64,000 bases of DNA, from assembly GCA_030427505.1 (NCBI GenBank), contig JAUICH010000010.1:62001-126000 (forward strand). The letters are read 5' to 3'. The notes beneath the pieces are model-generated. The model had not been told where the DNA came from, did not search any database, and saw nothing but the letters and a program-made list of their open reading frames with translations. The stretch comes from Verrucomicrobiia bacterium (GTDB lineage Bacteria > Verrucomicrobiota > Verrucomicrobiia > Verrucomicrobiales > DEV007). The position numbers and the translations under genes were made by a program. This document shows positions 26,884-39,503 of this stretch, in pieces; position 1 is the stretch's first letter; each line of letters opens with the position of its first letter.

Positions 26884-26932
26884 ACCGGAAGGTTCCAGAC
26901 GGGGGGAGAGCTTGCGCAATCCGGGCGCGGGC

Positions 26933-27940
26933 TTACTCCCGGCACTTGTCCAGCAGTTGGTCCAGGTACTGGGTGACCTGCACCAGGCCCTGAGTGTGGC
27001 TGGAGTCTTCCAGGCCGACCAGGTTTTCGCGGGCTTTCGTCAGCATGCCCTTGGCGGTGCCGATGGCCTCTTCGATGGCGCCTTCGTAGTCGGCGATGCT
27101 GGCGAGGGCGCTGACGTCGATGGGTTCTTTCTGGATGAGCAGCTTGTTCAGCTTTTCCCGCTGACGGTCCGTTGCCGAGCCGAGCAGGTTCAGGATGGGC
27201 AGGGTCAGCTTGCCCTTGTTCAAGTCCGTGCGGAGGGTCTTGCCCACGCTGCTTTCGTCTCCCACCAGGTCCAGGCAGTCGTCGTAGATCTGATAGGCGG
27301 TGCCGAGGAGCATCCCGTATTCGTAGAGGTTTTTCTGGATCTCCTCGCTGCGGCCGTTGAGGCGGGCGCCCAGTTCCATCGCCACGGCGAAGAGGGCCGC
27401 CGTTTTCATTTCGATGATGCGGAAGTAGTCCTCCTTGCTGAGCTTCAGATCGAAGCGCCGCTGAGTCTGGATGATCTCGCCCGAGCACACGTCCTTGGCC
27501 GCGCCAGCGATGCGGGTGGAAATTTCGCGCTCCGGGAATTCGGTCGAAAGAGTCAGCGCATGGGCAAACAGGCAGTCGCCCAGCAGCACGCTGAGGGAGT
27601 TACCCCACTTCGCGTTCGCGGTGGGCGCCTGGCGGCGGATTTCCGCGCCGTCGATGATGTCATCGTGCACCAGCGTGGCGATGTGGATCAGCTCAAGGGT
27701 GACCGCCAGCTTCTGGTGGTCCGGTAAGATGCCGCCCGTGGCTCCGCCCGCCAGCAGGGCTAATGCGGGCCGGATGCGCTTCCCGCTGGTGTTACAGACA
27801 TAGGCGACATATGCTTCCACGGCGGGATCGAACTGGCGTGCCTGGTCGCGAATTTGGTCTTCGATCTCGGAAAGATCCCGCCTTAAGAGATCAAACGGAA
27901 ACCGGATAGCTTTGGTCGTGTTGGTAGGGCGGGTGAACAT
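26933..27940 (-). CDS. Polyprenyl diphosphate synthase
   Basis: 335 residues, trans-isoprenyl diphosphate synthase. First Asp-rich motif LIHIATLVHDDIIDGAEIRR (about 78-97; DDxxD), second YQIYDDCLDLVGDE (about 215-228), plus GKRIRPALALLAGG near the N-terminus (KxxRP). Adds isopentenyl units to make a long polyprenyl chain. IspB/HepT-like enzymes make the quinone tail, and this gene lies 9 kb from menA, so a menaquinone role is likely though chain length cannot be read from sequence. Convergent with the DUF1080 gene. Confidence 0.92.
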   Translation of the reverse strand: MFTRPTNTTKAIRFPFDLLRRDLSEIEDQIRDQARQFDPAVEAYVAYVCNTSGKRIRPALALLAGGATGGILPDHQKLAVTLELIHIATLVHDDIIDGAEIRRQAPTANAKWGNSLSVLLGDCLFAHALTLSTEFPEREISTRIAGAAKDVCSGEIIQTQRRFDLKLSKEDYFRIIEMKTAALFAVAMELGARLNGRSEEIQKNLYEYGMLLGTAYQIYDDCLDLVGDESSVGKTLRTDLNKGKLTLPILNLLGSATDRQREKLNKLLIQKEPIDVSALASIADYEGAIEEAIGTAKGMLTKARENLVGLEDSSHTQGLVQVTQYLDQLLDKCRE

Positions 27941-28151
27941 GGAGATGAAAGAGCAAAAGCTTTGTGAAATTCTTCACAAGTCAAGGCCTGTGTTACCCTT
28001 AAAAGTCCCTGACTGTGTAAAGAGATACGGTCGTCACCGGGTGAAAGACGGCCTCAGTAGAGAGGCATTGGCGTTTCTTGGCTATCTAGTTTTTTGGTCT
28101 TTCCCGAAACAAGAGCGTGACACATGCCAGGAGCGCCTTCCGGTGGCGAAG

Positions 28152-29603
28152 ATGCGGCGGTTTCTGTCCCTGCTGGTGGCGGTGGGAGTTTTGACGGCCT
28201 CGCCGACCCGGGGAGAGGACTCCAAAACGGAAATCATCGAACCGGAGGTTTCCTGGGAGGTGGAGACCAAAGGCGGCCGGACCTTTGTCCCCCTGGAAAG
28301 CGTGGCGGAGATCTATGGCTTTGACGAAGTGAAGACCCAGGGAACGGAAACGGTTTTGAAAAGTTCCTCTGCCGTTCTGAAAGTGAAAATTGATTCGAAG
28401 ACCCTGGAGATCAACGGGATGAAGTATGGCCTGAACCTGGCCATTCAGAAGGGCCGGAAGGGGAAACCCATCATCTCTTCGCTGGATGTGTCCGGCTTGC
28501 TGGACCTGGTATTCCGGCCCCGGGATAACATGCAGCCCCGGCAGGTCCAGGCGATCTACTTCGACTCGTCGCGCGAGCCAGACTGTGAAGAGGCCACGGA
28601 ATACATCCGGCACTACCTCGCGGATTCTGGCCTGGACATCGTGTCGGGTGCTCAGAGCCCCCAGCCCTGGGGCATCAGCCTGCCTTCTGACCTGCCCAGA
28701 AAGCAGCAGGTGGTGGGCGCTGCCCACACGATCCGCATTTTCCTGAGAGGAGGCGCGGACAAGACGCTGAAACCTGGCGAAACGCGCACGGTGTACCTGG
28801 CGCCGGCGGGTTCCCCGGCCTATGCCGCCGAGGACGAGTCCGGGCAATCCATGGAGACCATCTACGCCGGAAACCTTTATGGCGCGGAGAGCCTGGCACT
28901 GGGCACCATGTTTCAGCGTTTCCTTCTGGTGGGGAAGGGCGCGGCGAGCGCCACCCTCGTTCCGGGTTGGGCCACGGAACTGAAGAAGCTGGATCAGCCG
29001 GGCATCCAGATTTTCTGGGGAGCGGAGGTGGAGCCGGAAGCCATTGCCAAGGCGGTGGCGGAGGGCGCCAAAGCCTATGCGGCCTTCATGAGGGAGGAAT
29101 CTCTCCGGAAGTCCGAACAGCAGGCGGCCTTGATGTTGCCGCTTTCCATCGCGAAAACCGACATCCGGATTGAGGCCAGTCAGACCGCGGAGAAGGCTGA
29201 AGAAGGGGACACCAAGAAGAGTAAGGAGGAAGAACTGGCCAGTCTGCACCTGAGGCTGGATATCAAGAAAAATCCCGGAGTCTCGGAAGTCATCGATCCA
29301 TCGCAGGTCGAACTCCAAGTCTTCTTCTTCGACCGGAAAGCGGACGACCGGGTGGACCTGGTCGATTCTCCCATGCCAGAGGTGAAGTGGATTTCCATCC
29401 TGCCGGACTGGACCATCGATGGGCCGGAGGTGGTGGAGCTATCCTACCACGTTTCCAAAGAGGATCTGGACGGAGGCGGCGTGGAGCGGAGCGGGTTCGG
29501 CTACGTGGTGCGACTGGTCTACGGCGAAATGCTCATGGATACCGTCTCCGAGCCGCGCGGGCTCTTGAACCAGCTCTGGCGTTTCACGCCGATCTTTCCC
29601 TGA
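28152..29603 (+). CDS. Exported degenerate N-acetylmuramoyl-L-alanine amidase-like protein
   Basis: 483 residues from ATG 28152, which opens a signal peptide (MRRFLSLLVAVGVLTASPTRG); the frame itself opens at 27912. About residues 35-125 look like a copper-amine-oxidase N-like beta domain (GRTFVPLESVAEIYGFDEV). About 130-310 follow the layout of amidase_3: VQAIYFDSSREPDCEEATEY where active enzymes have a DPGHGG zinc site, IRIFLRG, and NLYGAESLALGTMFQRFL. The zinc-binding His and Glu residues appear absent, so catalysis is doubtful. The C-terminal 150 residues, after a charged linker, are unassigned beta-rich sequence. Probably a periplasmic or envelope-associated structural or binding protein. 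Upstream bases 27941-28151 hold the presumed promoter. Confidence 0.6.
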   Translation: MRRFLSLLVAVGVLTASPTRGEDSKTEIIEPEVSWEVETKGGRTFVPLESVAEIYGFDEVKTQGTETVLKSSSAVLKVKIDSKTLEINGMKYGLNLAIQKGRKGKPIISSLDVSGLLDLVFRPRDNMQPRQVQAIYFDSSREPDCEEATEYIRHYLADSGLDIVSGAQSPQPWGISLPSDLPRKQQVVGAAHTIRIFLRGGADKTLKPGETRTVYLAPAGSPAYAAEDESGQSMETIYAGNLYGAESLALGTMFQRFLLVGKGAASATLVPGWATELKKLDQPGIQIFWGAEVEPEAIAKAVAEGAKAYAAFMREESLRKSEQQAALMLPLSIAKTDIRIEASQTAEKAEEGDTKKSKEEELASLHLRLDIKKNPGVSEVIDPSQVELQVFFFDRKADDRVDLVDSPMPEVKWISILPDWTIDGPEVVELSYHVSKEDLDGGGVERSGFGYVVRLVYGEMLMDTVSEPRGLLNQLWRFTPIFP

Positions 29604-29630
29604 GGTCGGGTTTGGCGGAAGCGCTGGCGG

Positions 29631-31109
29631 TCAGCGCAGAATGTCGCGGACGATGTTGCCGTGCACGTCGGTGAGGCGGAAGTCCCGGCCCTGGTAGCGG
29701 TAGATGAGCCGTTTGTGATCGATGCCCGCCAGATGGAGGATGGTGGCATTCAGGTCGTGCACATGCACGGGATTCTCTACGATGTTGTAGGAATAGTCGT
29801 CGGTCTGGCCATAGGTCAGTCCGGCTTTCACGCCGCCTCCGGCCATCCAGAGGGTGAAACATTTCGGGTGGTGATCGCGGCCGTAGTTGTCGGCGGTCAG
29901 GTCGCCCTGGCTGTAGATGGTGCGGCCAAATTCGCCGCCCCAGATGACTAGCGTATCTTCCAGCAGACCGCGCTGTTTCAGGTCCGCCACCAGGGCGGCG
30001 GAGGGCTGGTCCGTGTCCGCGCACTGGCCGCGAATCTGTTTGGGCAAGGCATTGTGCTGGTCCCAGCCCATGTGGAAGAGCTGGACGAAGCGCACCCCGC
30101 GTTCCACCAGGCGGCGGGCCAGCAGACAGTTGTAGGCGTAGTGACCGCGCTTCCGGGCATTGGGGCCGTAGAGGCGGAAGGTGGATTCCGGTTCGTCCGA
30201 CAGGTCCACCACTTCCGGCACGGAGGTCTGCATGCGAAAGGCCATCTCATACTGCGCGATGCGGGTGAGCGTTTCCGGGTCCTGCTGGCGCTTATATTCC
30301 AGGCGGTTCAGCGCGGAAAGGTCGGCGATGGCGTCCCGGCGAGCTTCTGGCGCCACGCCGGGGGGATTGTTCAGGTAGAGCACCGGGTCGCCCGAGCCGA
30401 GGAATTTCACCCCCTGGTGCCGGGAGGGAAGAAAGCCGCTGCCCCAGAGCCGGTCGTAGAGCGGCTGACAGTTTGGCCGGCCGCTGCCGCGTGAAAGCAT
30501 GACGACGAAGGCGGGCAGGTCATCGTTCGCCGAGCCGAGGCCGTAGCTGAGCCAGGCCCCCAGGCTGGGCCTCCCCGCTTGCTGCGCGCCGGTCTGAAGA
30601 AAGGTGATGGCCGGGTCGTGATTGATCGCCTCCGTATGCATGCCGCGGATGAAGCACAGGTCGTCCGCCACGGTGGCGGTGTGGGGCAGTAATTCGCTGA
30701 TGTCCGCGCCGCTCTGGCCATGTTTCTTAAACTGGAAAATCGTGGGAGCCACGGGAAAGCGGGCCTGCCCGGAGGTCATGGTGGTGAGCCGCTGGCCCTG
30801 GCGGATGGAGTCCGGCAGGTCTTCATTGAACCGGTCCCGCATCGCCGGCTTAGGATCGAAGAGATCGATCTGGGAAGGCGCTCCCGATTGGCAGAGGTAG
30901 ATGATCCGCTTGGCCCGGGGAGCGAAGTTCGGAAAGCTGGCTGGTTGTGGACCGGATGAGGTTGTCGCCGCCAATCCTTCTCGGGACAGTAGCGACCACA
31001 GCGCCGCCGTGCCCAGACCCAGGGAGGCGGCGCCGGTCCGGCTGAAAAACTCCCGGCGGGTCTGGTGGAGAACCGATTCCTGGAACGCTGGATGGGAAGA
31101 AGAGTTCAT
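29631..31109 (-). CDS. DUF1501 family protein, Tat-exported
   Basis: 492 residues. HQTRREFFSRTGAASLGLG near residue 15-35 is a twin-arginine signal. DUF1501 features: RIIYLCQSGAPSQIDLFDPKP, the GVRFVQLFHMGWDQHNALP motif, VIWGGEFGRTIYSQG, DNYGRDHHPKCFTLWMAGGG and the C-terminal DLNATILHLAGIDHKRLIYR. His and Asp clusters match the alkaline-phosphatase-like fold. This version retains more of the canonical motifs than the copy at 24687. It follows the PSD1 gene by seven bases, forming a two-gene operon. Confidence 0.92.
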   Translation of the reverse strand: MNSSSHPAFQESVLHQTRREFFSRTGAASLGLGTAALWSLLSREGLAATTSSGPQPASFPNFAPRAKRIIYLCQSGAPSQIDLFDPKPAMRDRFNEDLPDSIRQGQRLTTMTSGQARFPVAPTIFQFKKHGQSGADISELLPHTATVADDLCFIRGMHTEAINHDPAITFLQTGAQQAGRPSLGAWLSYGLGSANDDLPAFVVMLSRGSGRPNCQPLYDRLWGSGFLPSRHQGVKFLGSGDPVLYLNNPPGVAPEARRDAIADLSALNRLEYKRQQDPETLTRIAQYEMAFRMQTSVPEVVDLSDEPESTFRLYGPNARKRGHYAYNCLLARRLVERGVRFVQLFHMGWDQHNALPKQIRGQCADTDQPSAALVADLKQRGLLEDTLVIWGGEFGRTIYSQGDLTADNYGRDHHPKCFTLWMAGGGVKAGLTYGQTDDYSYNIVENPVHVHDLNATILHLAGIDHKRLIYRYQGRDFRLTDVHGNIVRDILR

Positions 31110-31116
31110 GAAAATT

Positions 31117-34218
<3,102 letters not shown>

Positions 34219-34346
34219 GCTTGCGAAAGTGATGGAGGAAACGATGGGGGATGTGAGAAAGCGGGTTTTGATGGAAGGGAGAATAACGGCTTTTCCCAGA
34301 CCGTCACTCCAGCTATGGTGCAGGAAATCTCAGGTTTTCCGTCACC

Positions 34347-35522
34347 ATGCCGATTCATCCGCGGAGGCTTCCCCGCGTGGCCTTGCTTGTGGAAACAAGC
34401 CGGACCTATACCCGCGAACTGCTTGCGGGCATTCGCCGCTATGTGGCCGGGGCCGGTCCTTGGTCCACCTTCATCGAGGCCCGCGCCGTTGGCGCCGCCC
34501 CACCGCCTTGGCTGGAAAAATGGGATGGAGACGGCATTCTGACCCGGACCTTTACCCCGGAGACGAACAATCTGATCACCGCCACGGGATTGCCCGCGGT
34601 GGAACTGCGCACCACCCTGTTGCCGCACAACCGCCCCTTTGTGGGCATGGATAACCGCCGGGCGGGGGTGATGGTGGCGGAGCATTTCCTGAATCGGGGC
34701 CACCGCCACTTCGCGGTTTATGGCTTGGCCAGTGAAGCGTTTTTCCAGGAGCGGGTGCAGAATTTCGTCAGCCGGATCGAGGCGGAAGACCTGCCCTGTG
34801 CCGTGCTGCCCGAACCGGTCACCGAAGACGTGTCCGACTGGGAACAGCACCAGCACGAACTGACCAGCCTGCTCCAAGATCTGCCGAAACCCGTCGGCAT
34901 CTTTGCCGCCAACGACCAACTGGGCGTCTATCTCCTGGATGCCTGTCTGCGGGCGGGCCTGGCGGTGCCGGAAGAGGTCGCCGTGGTGGGCTGCGAAAAT
35001 GAAGAAACCCTCTGCTCGCTTTCGACTCCGCCCCTGACCAGTGTCCAGCCGGACGGCCGCCGCATTGGCTACGAAGCCGCCCGCATGCTGGACCGCCTGA
35101 TGAAGGGCGAAGCCGTGTCCCGGGAGCCGCTCCTCATCCAGCCGCGCGACGTCATCACCCGGGAGTCTTCCGACGATCTCGTCATTACCGACCGCCTCGT
35201 CGCTCACGCCGTGCGCCTGATCCGGGAGAACGCCACCCAGGGCCTGACGGTGGAAGACCTGTGCCGCGCCCTGAACGCCTCCCGTAGCACGCTGGAACGG
35301 CGCATGAAAAGGGCTCTGCGACGCACACCCAAAGAGGAAATCCTGCGCCTTCGCTTTCGCGAAGTGGAGCGGCTGCTCCGGGATTCCGATCTAACGATAG
35401 AGGTAATCTCGGAAAAGACCGGCTTCGCCCATCCGCACTACTTGCAGACCGCTTTCCGGGAACGGCAGGGGCAGACTCCCGGGTCTTTCCGGAAGCAGTA
35501 CCGGTCCGGTGGCGGCGCGTGA
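34347..35522 (+). CDS. XylR-type regulator: LacI-like sensor plus AraC helix-turn-helix
   Basis: 391 residues. Residues 1-275 form a periplasmic-binding-like sugar sensor (RVALLVETSRTYTRELLAGI, VGMDNRRAGVMVAEHFLNRGHRHFAVYG, GIFAANDQLGVYLLDACLRAGLAVPEEVAVVGCEN). Residues 285-385 carry two AraC helix-turn-helices (LTVEDLCRALNASRSTLERRM and LTIEVISEKTGFAHPHYLQT, with RTPKEEILRLR between). E. coli XylR has this plan; such fusions are very frequent in Verrucomicrobiota. Divergent from the PSD1/DUF1501 operon, 128 bp away, which is the likely target; a sugar ligand is inferred. Confidence 0.93.
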   Translation: MPIHPRRLPRVALLVETSRTYTRELLAGIRRYVAGAGPWSTFIEARAVGAAPPPWLEKWDGDGILTRTFTPETNNLITATGLPAVELRTTLLPHNRPFVGMDNRRAGVMVAEHFLNRGHRHFAVYGLASEAFFQERVQNFVSRIEAEDLPCAVLPEPVTEDVSDWEQHQHELTSLLQDLPKPVGIFAANDQLGVYLLDACLRAGLAVPEEVAVVGCENEETLCSLSTPPLTSVQPDGRRIGYEAARMLDRLMKGEAVSREPLLIQPRDVITRESSDDLVITDRLVAHAVRLIRENATQGLTVEDLCRALNASRSTLERRMKRALRRTPKEEILRLRFREVERLLRDSDLTIEVISEKTGFAHPHYLQTAFRERQGQTPGSFRKQYRSGGGA

Positions 35523-35545
35523 TGATTTTGTGCAAGCCGGAGAGA

Positions 35546-36058
35546 TCACTCCAAGAACATCGCCGGAACCAGCGTGCCCACGAGAGCAAAGCCAATGCTG
35601 AAAACAATGTTCAGGGCAAAGGAGACGATCACCACGATTCCGCAGATTTTCCAAAAGGCCCGCTGTTGGTCCATGGCGTCTTCCAGATCGGACAAGGCAC
35701 TGGTCCGCATGAGGTTGGCAATCCGGCTGGAGTATTTCCAGAGCTTCAGAGACGGCAATAGAGCGACCACGCCCATCGCTAAGTAAATGCCACCAATACC
35801 GGCGCCCAATCCGATGCCCATTCCGGGGGAGAAATCCTCGTCTTCCATAAATCCCAAGACGGAAAAAATAAGGAACATGGCCACACCAGCGAGCATCATG
35901 AGACCGGTGCCTATGAATCCGAGGATGGCGAGAAACATCACCCAGGGCCGGGTACGCCGGAGATGTTCGAGAATCGCTCCCGTGAGGTGACCGTCGCCGC
36001 TCAGGGACGACCCTGGCTGAACGATGTCTGAGCCTGGGCTGGTGTATGGATTGTCCAT
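35546..36058 (-). CDS. DUF5362-like membrane protein
   Basis: 170 residues from ATG 36058 (the frame begins at a TTG at 36064). A hydrophilic N-terminus (MDNPYTSPGSDI) is followed by LRRTRPWVMFLAILGFIGTG, which resembles DUF5362/DUF805-neighbour membrane proteins, and four hydrophobic segments (about 37-65, 80-105, 140-170). No catalytic motif. An eight-base inverted repeat GAAAGGCG/CGCCTTTC (36079-36086 with 36110-36117) lies 20 bp upstream. Function unknown. Confidence 0.65.
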   Translation of the reverse strand: MDNPYTSPGSDIVQPGSSLSGDGHLTGAILEHLRRTRPWVMFLAILGFIGTGLMMLAGVAMFLIFSVLGFMEDEDFSPGMGIGLGAGIGGIYLAMGVVALLPSLKLWKYSSRIANLMRTSALSDLEDAMDQQRAFWKICGIVVIVSFALNIVFSIGFALVGTLVPAMFLE

Positions 36059-36287
36059 AAACAAGAGAAGATTGGAGAGAAAGGCGCGGTCCTGGTTTTG
36101 TAAGCACTCCGCCTTTCCCGGTCAAGCGTGCGAGCCGATAAGCGGTGAGTCCGTGTATGAGGCATTCTTTGGCCGGATGACGGAGTTGTTAGTCAAAAAA
36201 CTTTTCTAGCGGCTCAAATATGGTTTCATGCTGCCGGGCTTCTAACGCTGAAAACTGCTTTTTGGCCTAGAAGCTCTGGCTTTAGCG

Positions 36288-37019
36288 ATGGAAGAGAAGA
36301 TCGATACGCTGCAGCAGATAGAGCTGTCCGAAGGGGTCGTGATTAACCTGCGGATCGCGGGACCGATTCCGCGTGGGCTGGCCTTTCTACTGGACATGGT
36401 GATTCAGGTGGGGATTACCATCGGGATCTCTTTCGCTTTGCTTCTTGTTGGCGAGATCATGGGGATCGAGATTGCCATGGGAGTGACATTGTTGATCCTC
36501 TTCTTTCTGTGGTGGTTTTACTTTGTTTACTTTGAGGCGGGTAAACGCGGGGCCACGCCCGGAAAGCGGGCTTTCGGACTGCGAGTGGTGAAACCGTCCG
36601 GAGCGCCCATTACATTGGGGCAGGCGATTATCCGGAATTTTCTACGTATCGCCGACTCCTTCCCGGCGGCTTTCTTGTTGGGATTGGCTTCCTGCGTTCT
36701 GACCCGGAATTTTCAAAGGCTGGGCGACCTGGCGGCCGACACGGTGGTGGTCTACGACAGTGTTCCCGTCACGGCACCCAGGCCGGTGGTTCCGATGTTG
36801 AGAGACGCGGGTCCGCTGGCCCCGCCGGTGGCATTGGCGAGAGAGGAACAACAGGCCATGGCCGCGTACCTGGAGCGGCAGTCCCTTTGGTCGCAGGCGC
36901 GCAAGGAGGAACTGGCGAGTCATGCCGTGGCTCTCACGGGTGTGGCTGGGGCAGAGGGCGCGGAACGGTTGCTGCGCATGGGCGCCTGGGTGGAAACGGC
37001 TCAAGGATCCGGAACATGA
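36288..37019 (+). CDS. RDD family membrane protein
   Basis: 243 residues. Three membrane segments (about 28-75 and 110-130) bracket the RDD features PRGLAFLLDMVIQVG (RxxxxxxD) and GKRGATPGKRAFGLRVVKPSG. The C-terminal 90 residues are soluble. RDD proteins are small membrane proteins of largely unknown role, some linked to Na+ or Li+ tolerance. First gene of a six-gene operon (RDD, SpoIIM, DUF4129, DUF4350, MoxR, DUF58) that recurs in several phyla. Its TGA overlaps the next ATG. Confidence 0.87.
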   Translation: MEEKIDTLQQIELSEGVVINLRIAGPIPRGLAFLLDMVIQVGITIGISFALLLVGEIMGIEIAMGVTLLILFFLWWFYFVYFEAGKRGATPGKRAFGLRVVKPSGAPITLGQAIIRNFLRIADSFPAAFLLGLASCVLTRNFQRLGDLAADTVVVYDSVPVTAPRPVVPMLRDAGPLAPPVALAREEQQAMAAYLERQSLWSQARKEELASHAVALTGVAGAEGAERLLRMGAWVETAQGSGT

Positions 37020-37996
37020 GTGTGAAGAAATTTGAGCAGGACCGGGAGCGTACCTGGTCGGAATTGGAAGCCCATTTGATGGAGCTTGAGAAAAGGAAGG
37101 GCCGGCGGAAGCAGGCGGACGTGACCGCCGTGCCGGGACTCTTTCGCCAAGTCTGCGCGGACCTGGCCCTGGCCCAATACCGGATGTACGGCCTGAAGCT
37201 CTGCGACCGGCTGAACGACTTGGTTATCCGTACCTACAAACTGCTTTACCGCGGTGGCCAGGGGAGCCTGACCCGGGCCCTGGAGTTTTTCTGGACGGGA
37301 TTTCCCAACGCGTTCCGCAAGGAATGGCGCCTGTTTGCTTTTTGCACCGCGGTCTTTCTCCTTCCCGCTCTGGGACTGATCTTTTCGGCTGAAGCTTCCC
37401 TGACCTGGATCCAGGCTACTCTGGGGCCGGAGGGGATGGCGGACATGGACGGGATGTATGCTGGAGACTCTCAGGTGGAATTCCTAAGGAATAAGTTCGG
37501 GTCGGACTTCCAGATGTTCGCCTTTTACATTTTCAACAATGTGGGGATCGACTTCCGGACTTTTGCCTCCGGGCTTCTCTGCGGCGTGGGGACGTTGTTT
37601 ATCTTGTTCTTCAATGGTCTGTATCTCGGCGCGGCGGCGGGCTACGTGAACTATGCCGGGCACGGGCAGAATTTTTATACCTTTGTTGTGGGCCACGCCG
37701 CGCTGGAACTCGTGGGCATGTTGATCTCCGGCATGGCCGGCATGCGCCTGGGTCTGGCGATCTTGCGCCCAGGCCGGATGACGCGGCGTGAGGCCCTGGT
37801 CCAGGCGGGCCACTCCTCCATCAAGCTGCTGTATGGCGCGGCCGTGATGACGGTGCTCGCGGCCTTTGTGGAGGGATTCTGGTCACCCCGTCCCTTCGAT
37901 CCCACCCTAAAGTATGCCGCCGGGGGCTTCATGGCTCTCCTGTTGATGATGTATCTGACGTTCGCGGGAAGGAGGGCCTCCACGGATGCGGCTTGA
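37016..37996 (+). CDS. Stage II sporulation protein M-like membrane protein
   Basis: 326 residues from the ATG at 37016 (MSVKKFEQDRERTWSELEAHL). A 100-residue cytoplasmic helical N-domain is followed by five or six membrane helices containing the SpoIIM motif region (FIFNNVGIDFRTFASGLLCGVGTLF, NGLYLGAAAGY, HAALELVGMLISGMAGMRLG). The organism shows no sporulation genes here, and in this operon context SpoIIM homologues are probably general membrane proteins. Overlaps RDD by four bases and the next gene by eleven. Confidence 0.87.
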   Translation: MSVKKFEQDRERTWSELEAHLMELEKRKGRRKQADVTAVPGLFRQVCADLALAQYRMYGLKLCDRLNDLVIRTYKLLYRGGQGSLTRALEFFWTGFPNAFRKEWRLFAFCTAVFLLPALGLIFSAEASLTWIQATLGPEGMADMDGMYAGDSQVEFLRNKFGSDFQMFAFYIFNNVGIDFRTFASGLLCGVGTLFILFFNGLYLGAAAGYVNYAGHGQNFYTFVVGHAALELVGMLISGMAGMRLGLAILRPGRMTRREALVQAGHSSIKLLYGAAVMTVLAAFVEGFWSPRPFDPTLKYAAGGFMALLLMMYLTFAGRRASTDAA

Positions 37997-39503
37997 AGAC
38001 ATCACGGCGGCGATCCGTCCCCGGAGCGATTGGGAAGCCGTGGACTTGGGATTCGTCCTGGTCCGGAAACGCTTTGGGCCGCTGATCCGCCTGTGGCTGG
38101 CCTCGGTGGTTCCGCTGTGGGCGCTCCTGTCAGGGGTGCTGTGGCAGCACCCGCATCTGGTTTTCTTGATCGTCTGGTTTCTCAAACCGGCCTACGACAT
38201 GCTGGTGCTGCATTTCCTGAGCCGGGATCTCTTTGGCGCGCCGCCAGCGGTCGGGGAAGCTGTCAAAGCCTGGCCGGGCCTGGTATTTCGTGGCTTTTTC
38301 CGGTGGATACTGGGTTTTCGCCGCTTCAGTCTGCAGCGCAGTTTTCGCATGCCCGTCTGGCAGTTGGAGGGTCTGAAGGGAAGAGATTACCGGCAGCGGG
38401 TGAATGTATTGGGTCGGCGTGGGGGAGACGCGGCCACGAAGGCTGCGTTAGGCTTTTCGCTGATTGAGCTAAGTGTTTTCTTTGGGCTCTACACGGCTGT
38501 CGTGATGTGCATTCCGTCTCGCTACCTTCCGGACGCAGAGACTTTCTTTCAGGATCTGGATGCCGCCGGTGAGTTCAATCTGCCTCTGTGGTTCACCTGG
38601 GTGGTGGTGGGGATCTACATGGTGACGGTGACTTTTATCGAAAGTTTTTACGTGGCGGCTGGATTTGCCGTGTATCTGAACAGCCGCACTCATCTGGAAG
38701 GGTGGGATGTGGAGCTGGCTTTCCGCCGCATGTCGGAACGTCTGAGCCTGCCTTCGCGAACGAACGAGGCCGGAAAACTGAGCGGCACTGGTAGCAAGGC
38801 GGCGTTACTGGCCCTTGCCTGCGGTCTGGCCGGTAGCTTCGCGTCCGGTCCTTCGGCCACGGCTCAGGAAAGCGTGGAGGATGGCCCTTCCTCCGTGATT
38901 CGAGACATCTTGACGGAAGAGGACTTCAAAGTTCACAAGGTGGAGCGATGGGAGTTTGAGGGGGAGGAAAGGGAACGGAGCCGAGGTCCCTCCTGGTCGC
39001 TGGCTCCCTTTTTCGAAGCGATGGCCCGGTTGCTGTTTGTCGGAGCGGTGGTCGCGGCGATTGTGGGGCTGGTCTATCTCATTTACACGAATCGTCATGC
39101 CTTCGGCTGGTTCCGCGGGCAAAGGGATAAAGCGCCGCGCCAGGGACCGCGCGTGGTGATGGGCATGGAGGTCAGCGCCGAGTCCCTTCCGGATGACTAC
39201 GCTCGGCTGGCCTGGGAGCGGTGGCAGAAGGGGAAATTCCGCGAAGCGCTCAGCCTGCTGTATCGGGGCGCCATTTGCTGGCTGGTGGAGAAAGCGCGCC
39301 TGCCCATCGTGGAAAGCGATACTGAGACGGATTGTCTGCTGCGGGTGAGCGAGCTGCCCGACAGCGGAAGAGTTAACTACTTCCGCGAGCTAACCTCTTG
39401 CTGGATCTCCCTGGCCTATGCCCGCACCCAACCCAGCGACGACACGGTGCGCTGGCTCTGCGAGAACTGTCCTTTCGATCTCCGGGAATCCAAAGCGCGA
39501 TGA
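37986..39503 (+). CDS. Multi-pass membrane protein with C-terminal DUF4129
   Basis: 505 residues. N-terminal half has about five membrane helices (LASVVPLWALLSG, LIELSVFFGLYTAVVMC, FTWVVVGIYMVTVTFIESFYVAAGF). A Gly/Ser linker with a helix (AALLALACGLAGSFA) and another single helix (about 340-360) come before the DUF4129 domain: LPDDYARLAWERWQKGKFREALSLLYRGAICWLVEK through SCWISLAYA. DUF4129 is typical of MoxR/DUF58 operons and of protein-glutaminase/transglutaminase loci. Function unknown. The TGA overlaps the next ATG. Confidence 0.8.
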   Translation: MRLEDITAAIRPRSDWEAVDLGFVLVRKRFGPLIRLWLASVVPLWALLSGVLWQHPHLVFLIVWFLKPAYDMLVLHFLSRDLFGAPPAVGEAVKAWPGLVFRGFFRWILGFRRFSLQRSFRMPVWQLEGLKGRDYRQRVNVLGRRGGDAATKAALGFSLIELSVFFGLYTAVVMCIPSRYLPDAETFFQDLDAAGEFNLPLWFTWVVVGIYMVTVTFIESFYVAAGFAVYLNSRTHLEGWDVELAFRRMSERLSLPSRTNEAGKLSGTGSKAALLALACGLAGSFASGPSATAQESVEDGPSSVIRDILTEEDFKVHKVERWEFEGEERERSRGPSWSLAPFFEAMARLLFVGAVVAAIVGLVYLIYTNRHAFGWFRGQRDKAPRQGPRVVMGMEVSAESLPDDYARLAWERWQKGKFREALSLLYRGAICWLVEKARLPIVESDTETDCLLRVSELPDSGRVNYFRELTSCWISLAYARTQPSDDTVRWLCENCPFDLRESKAR

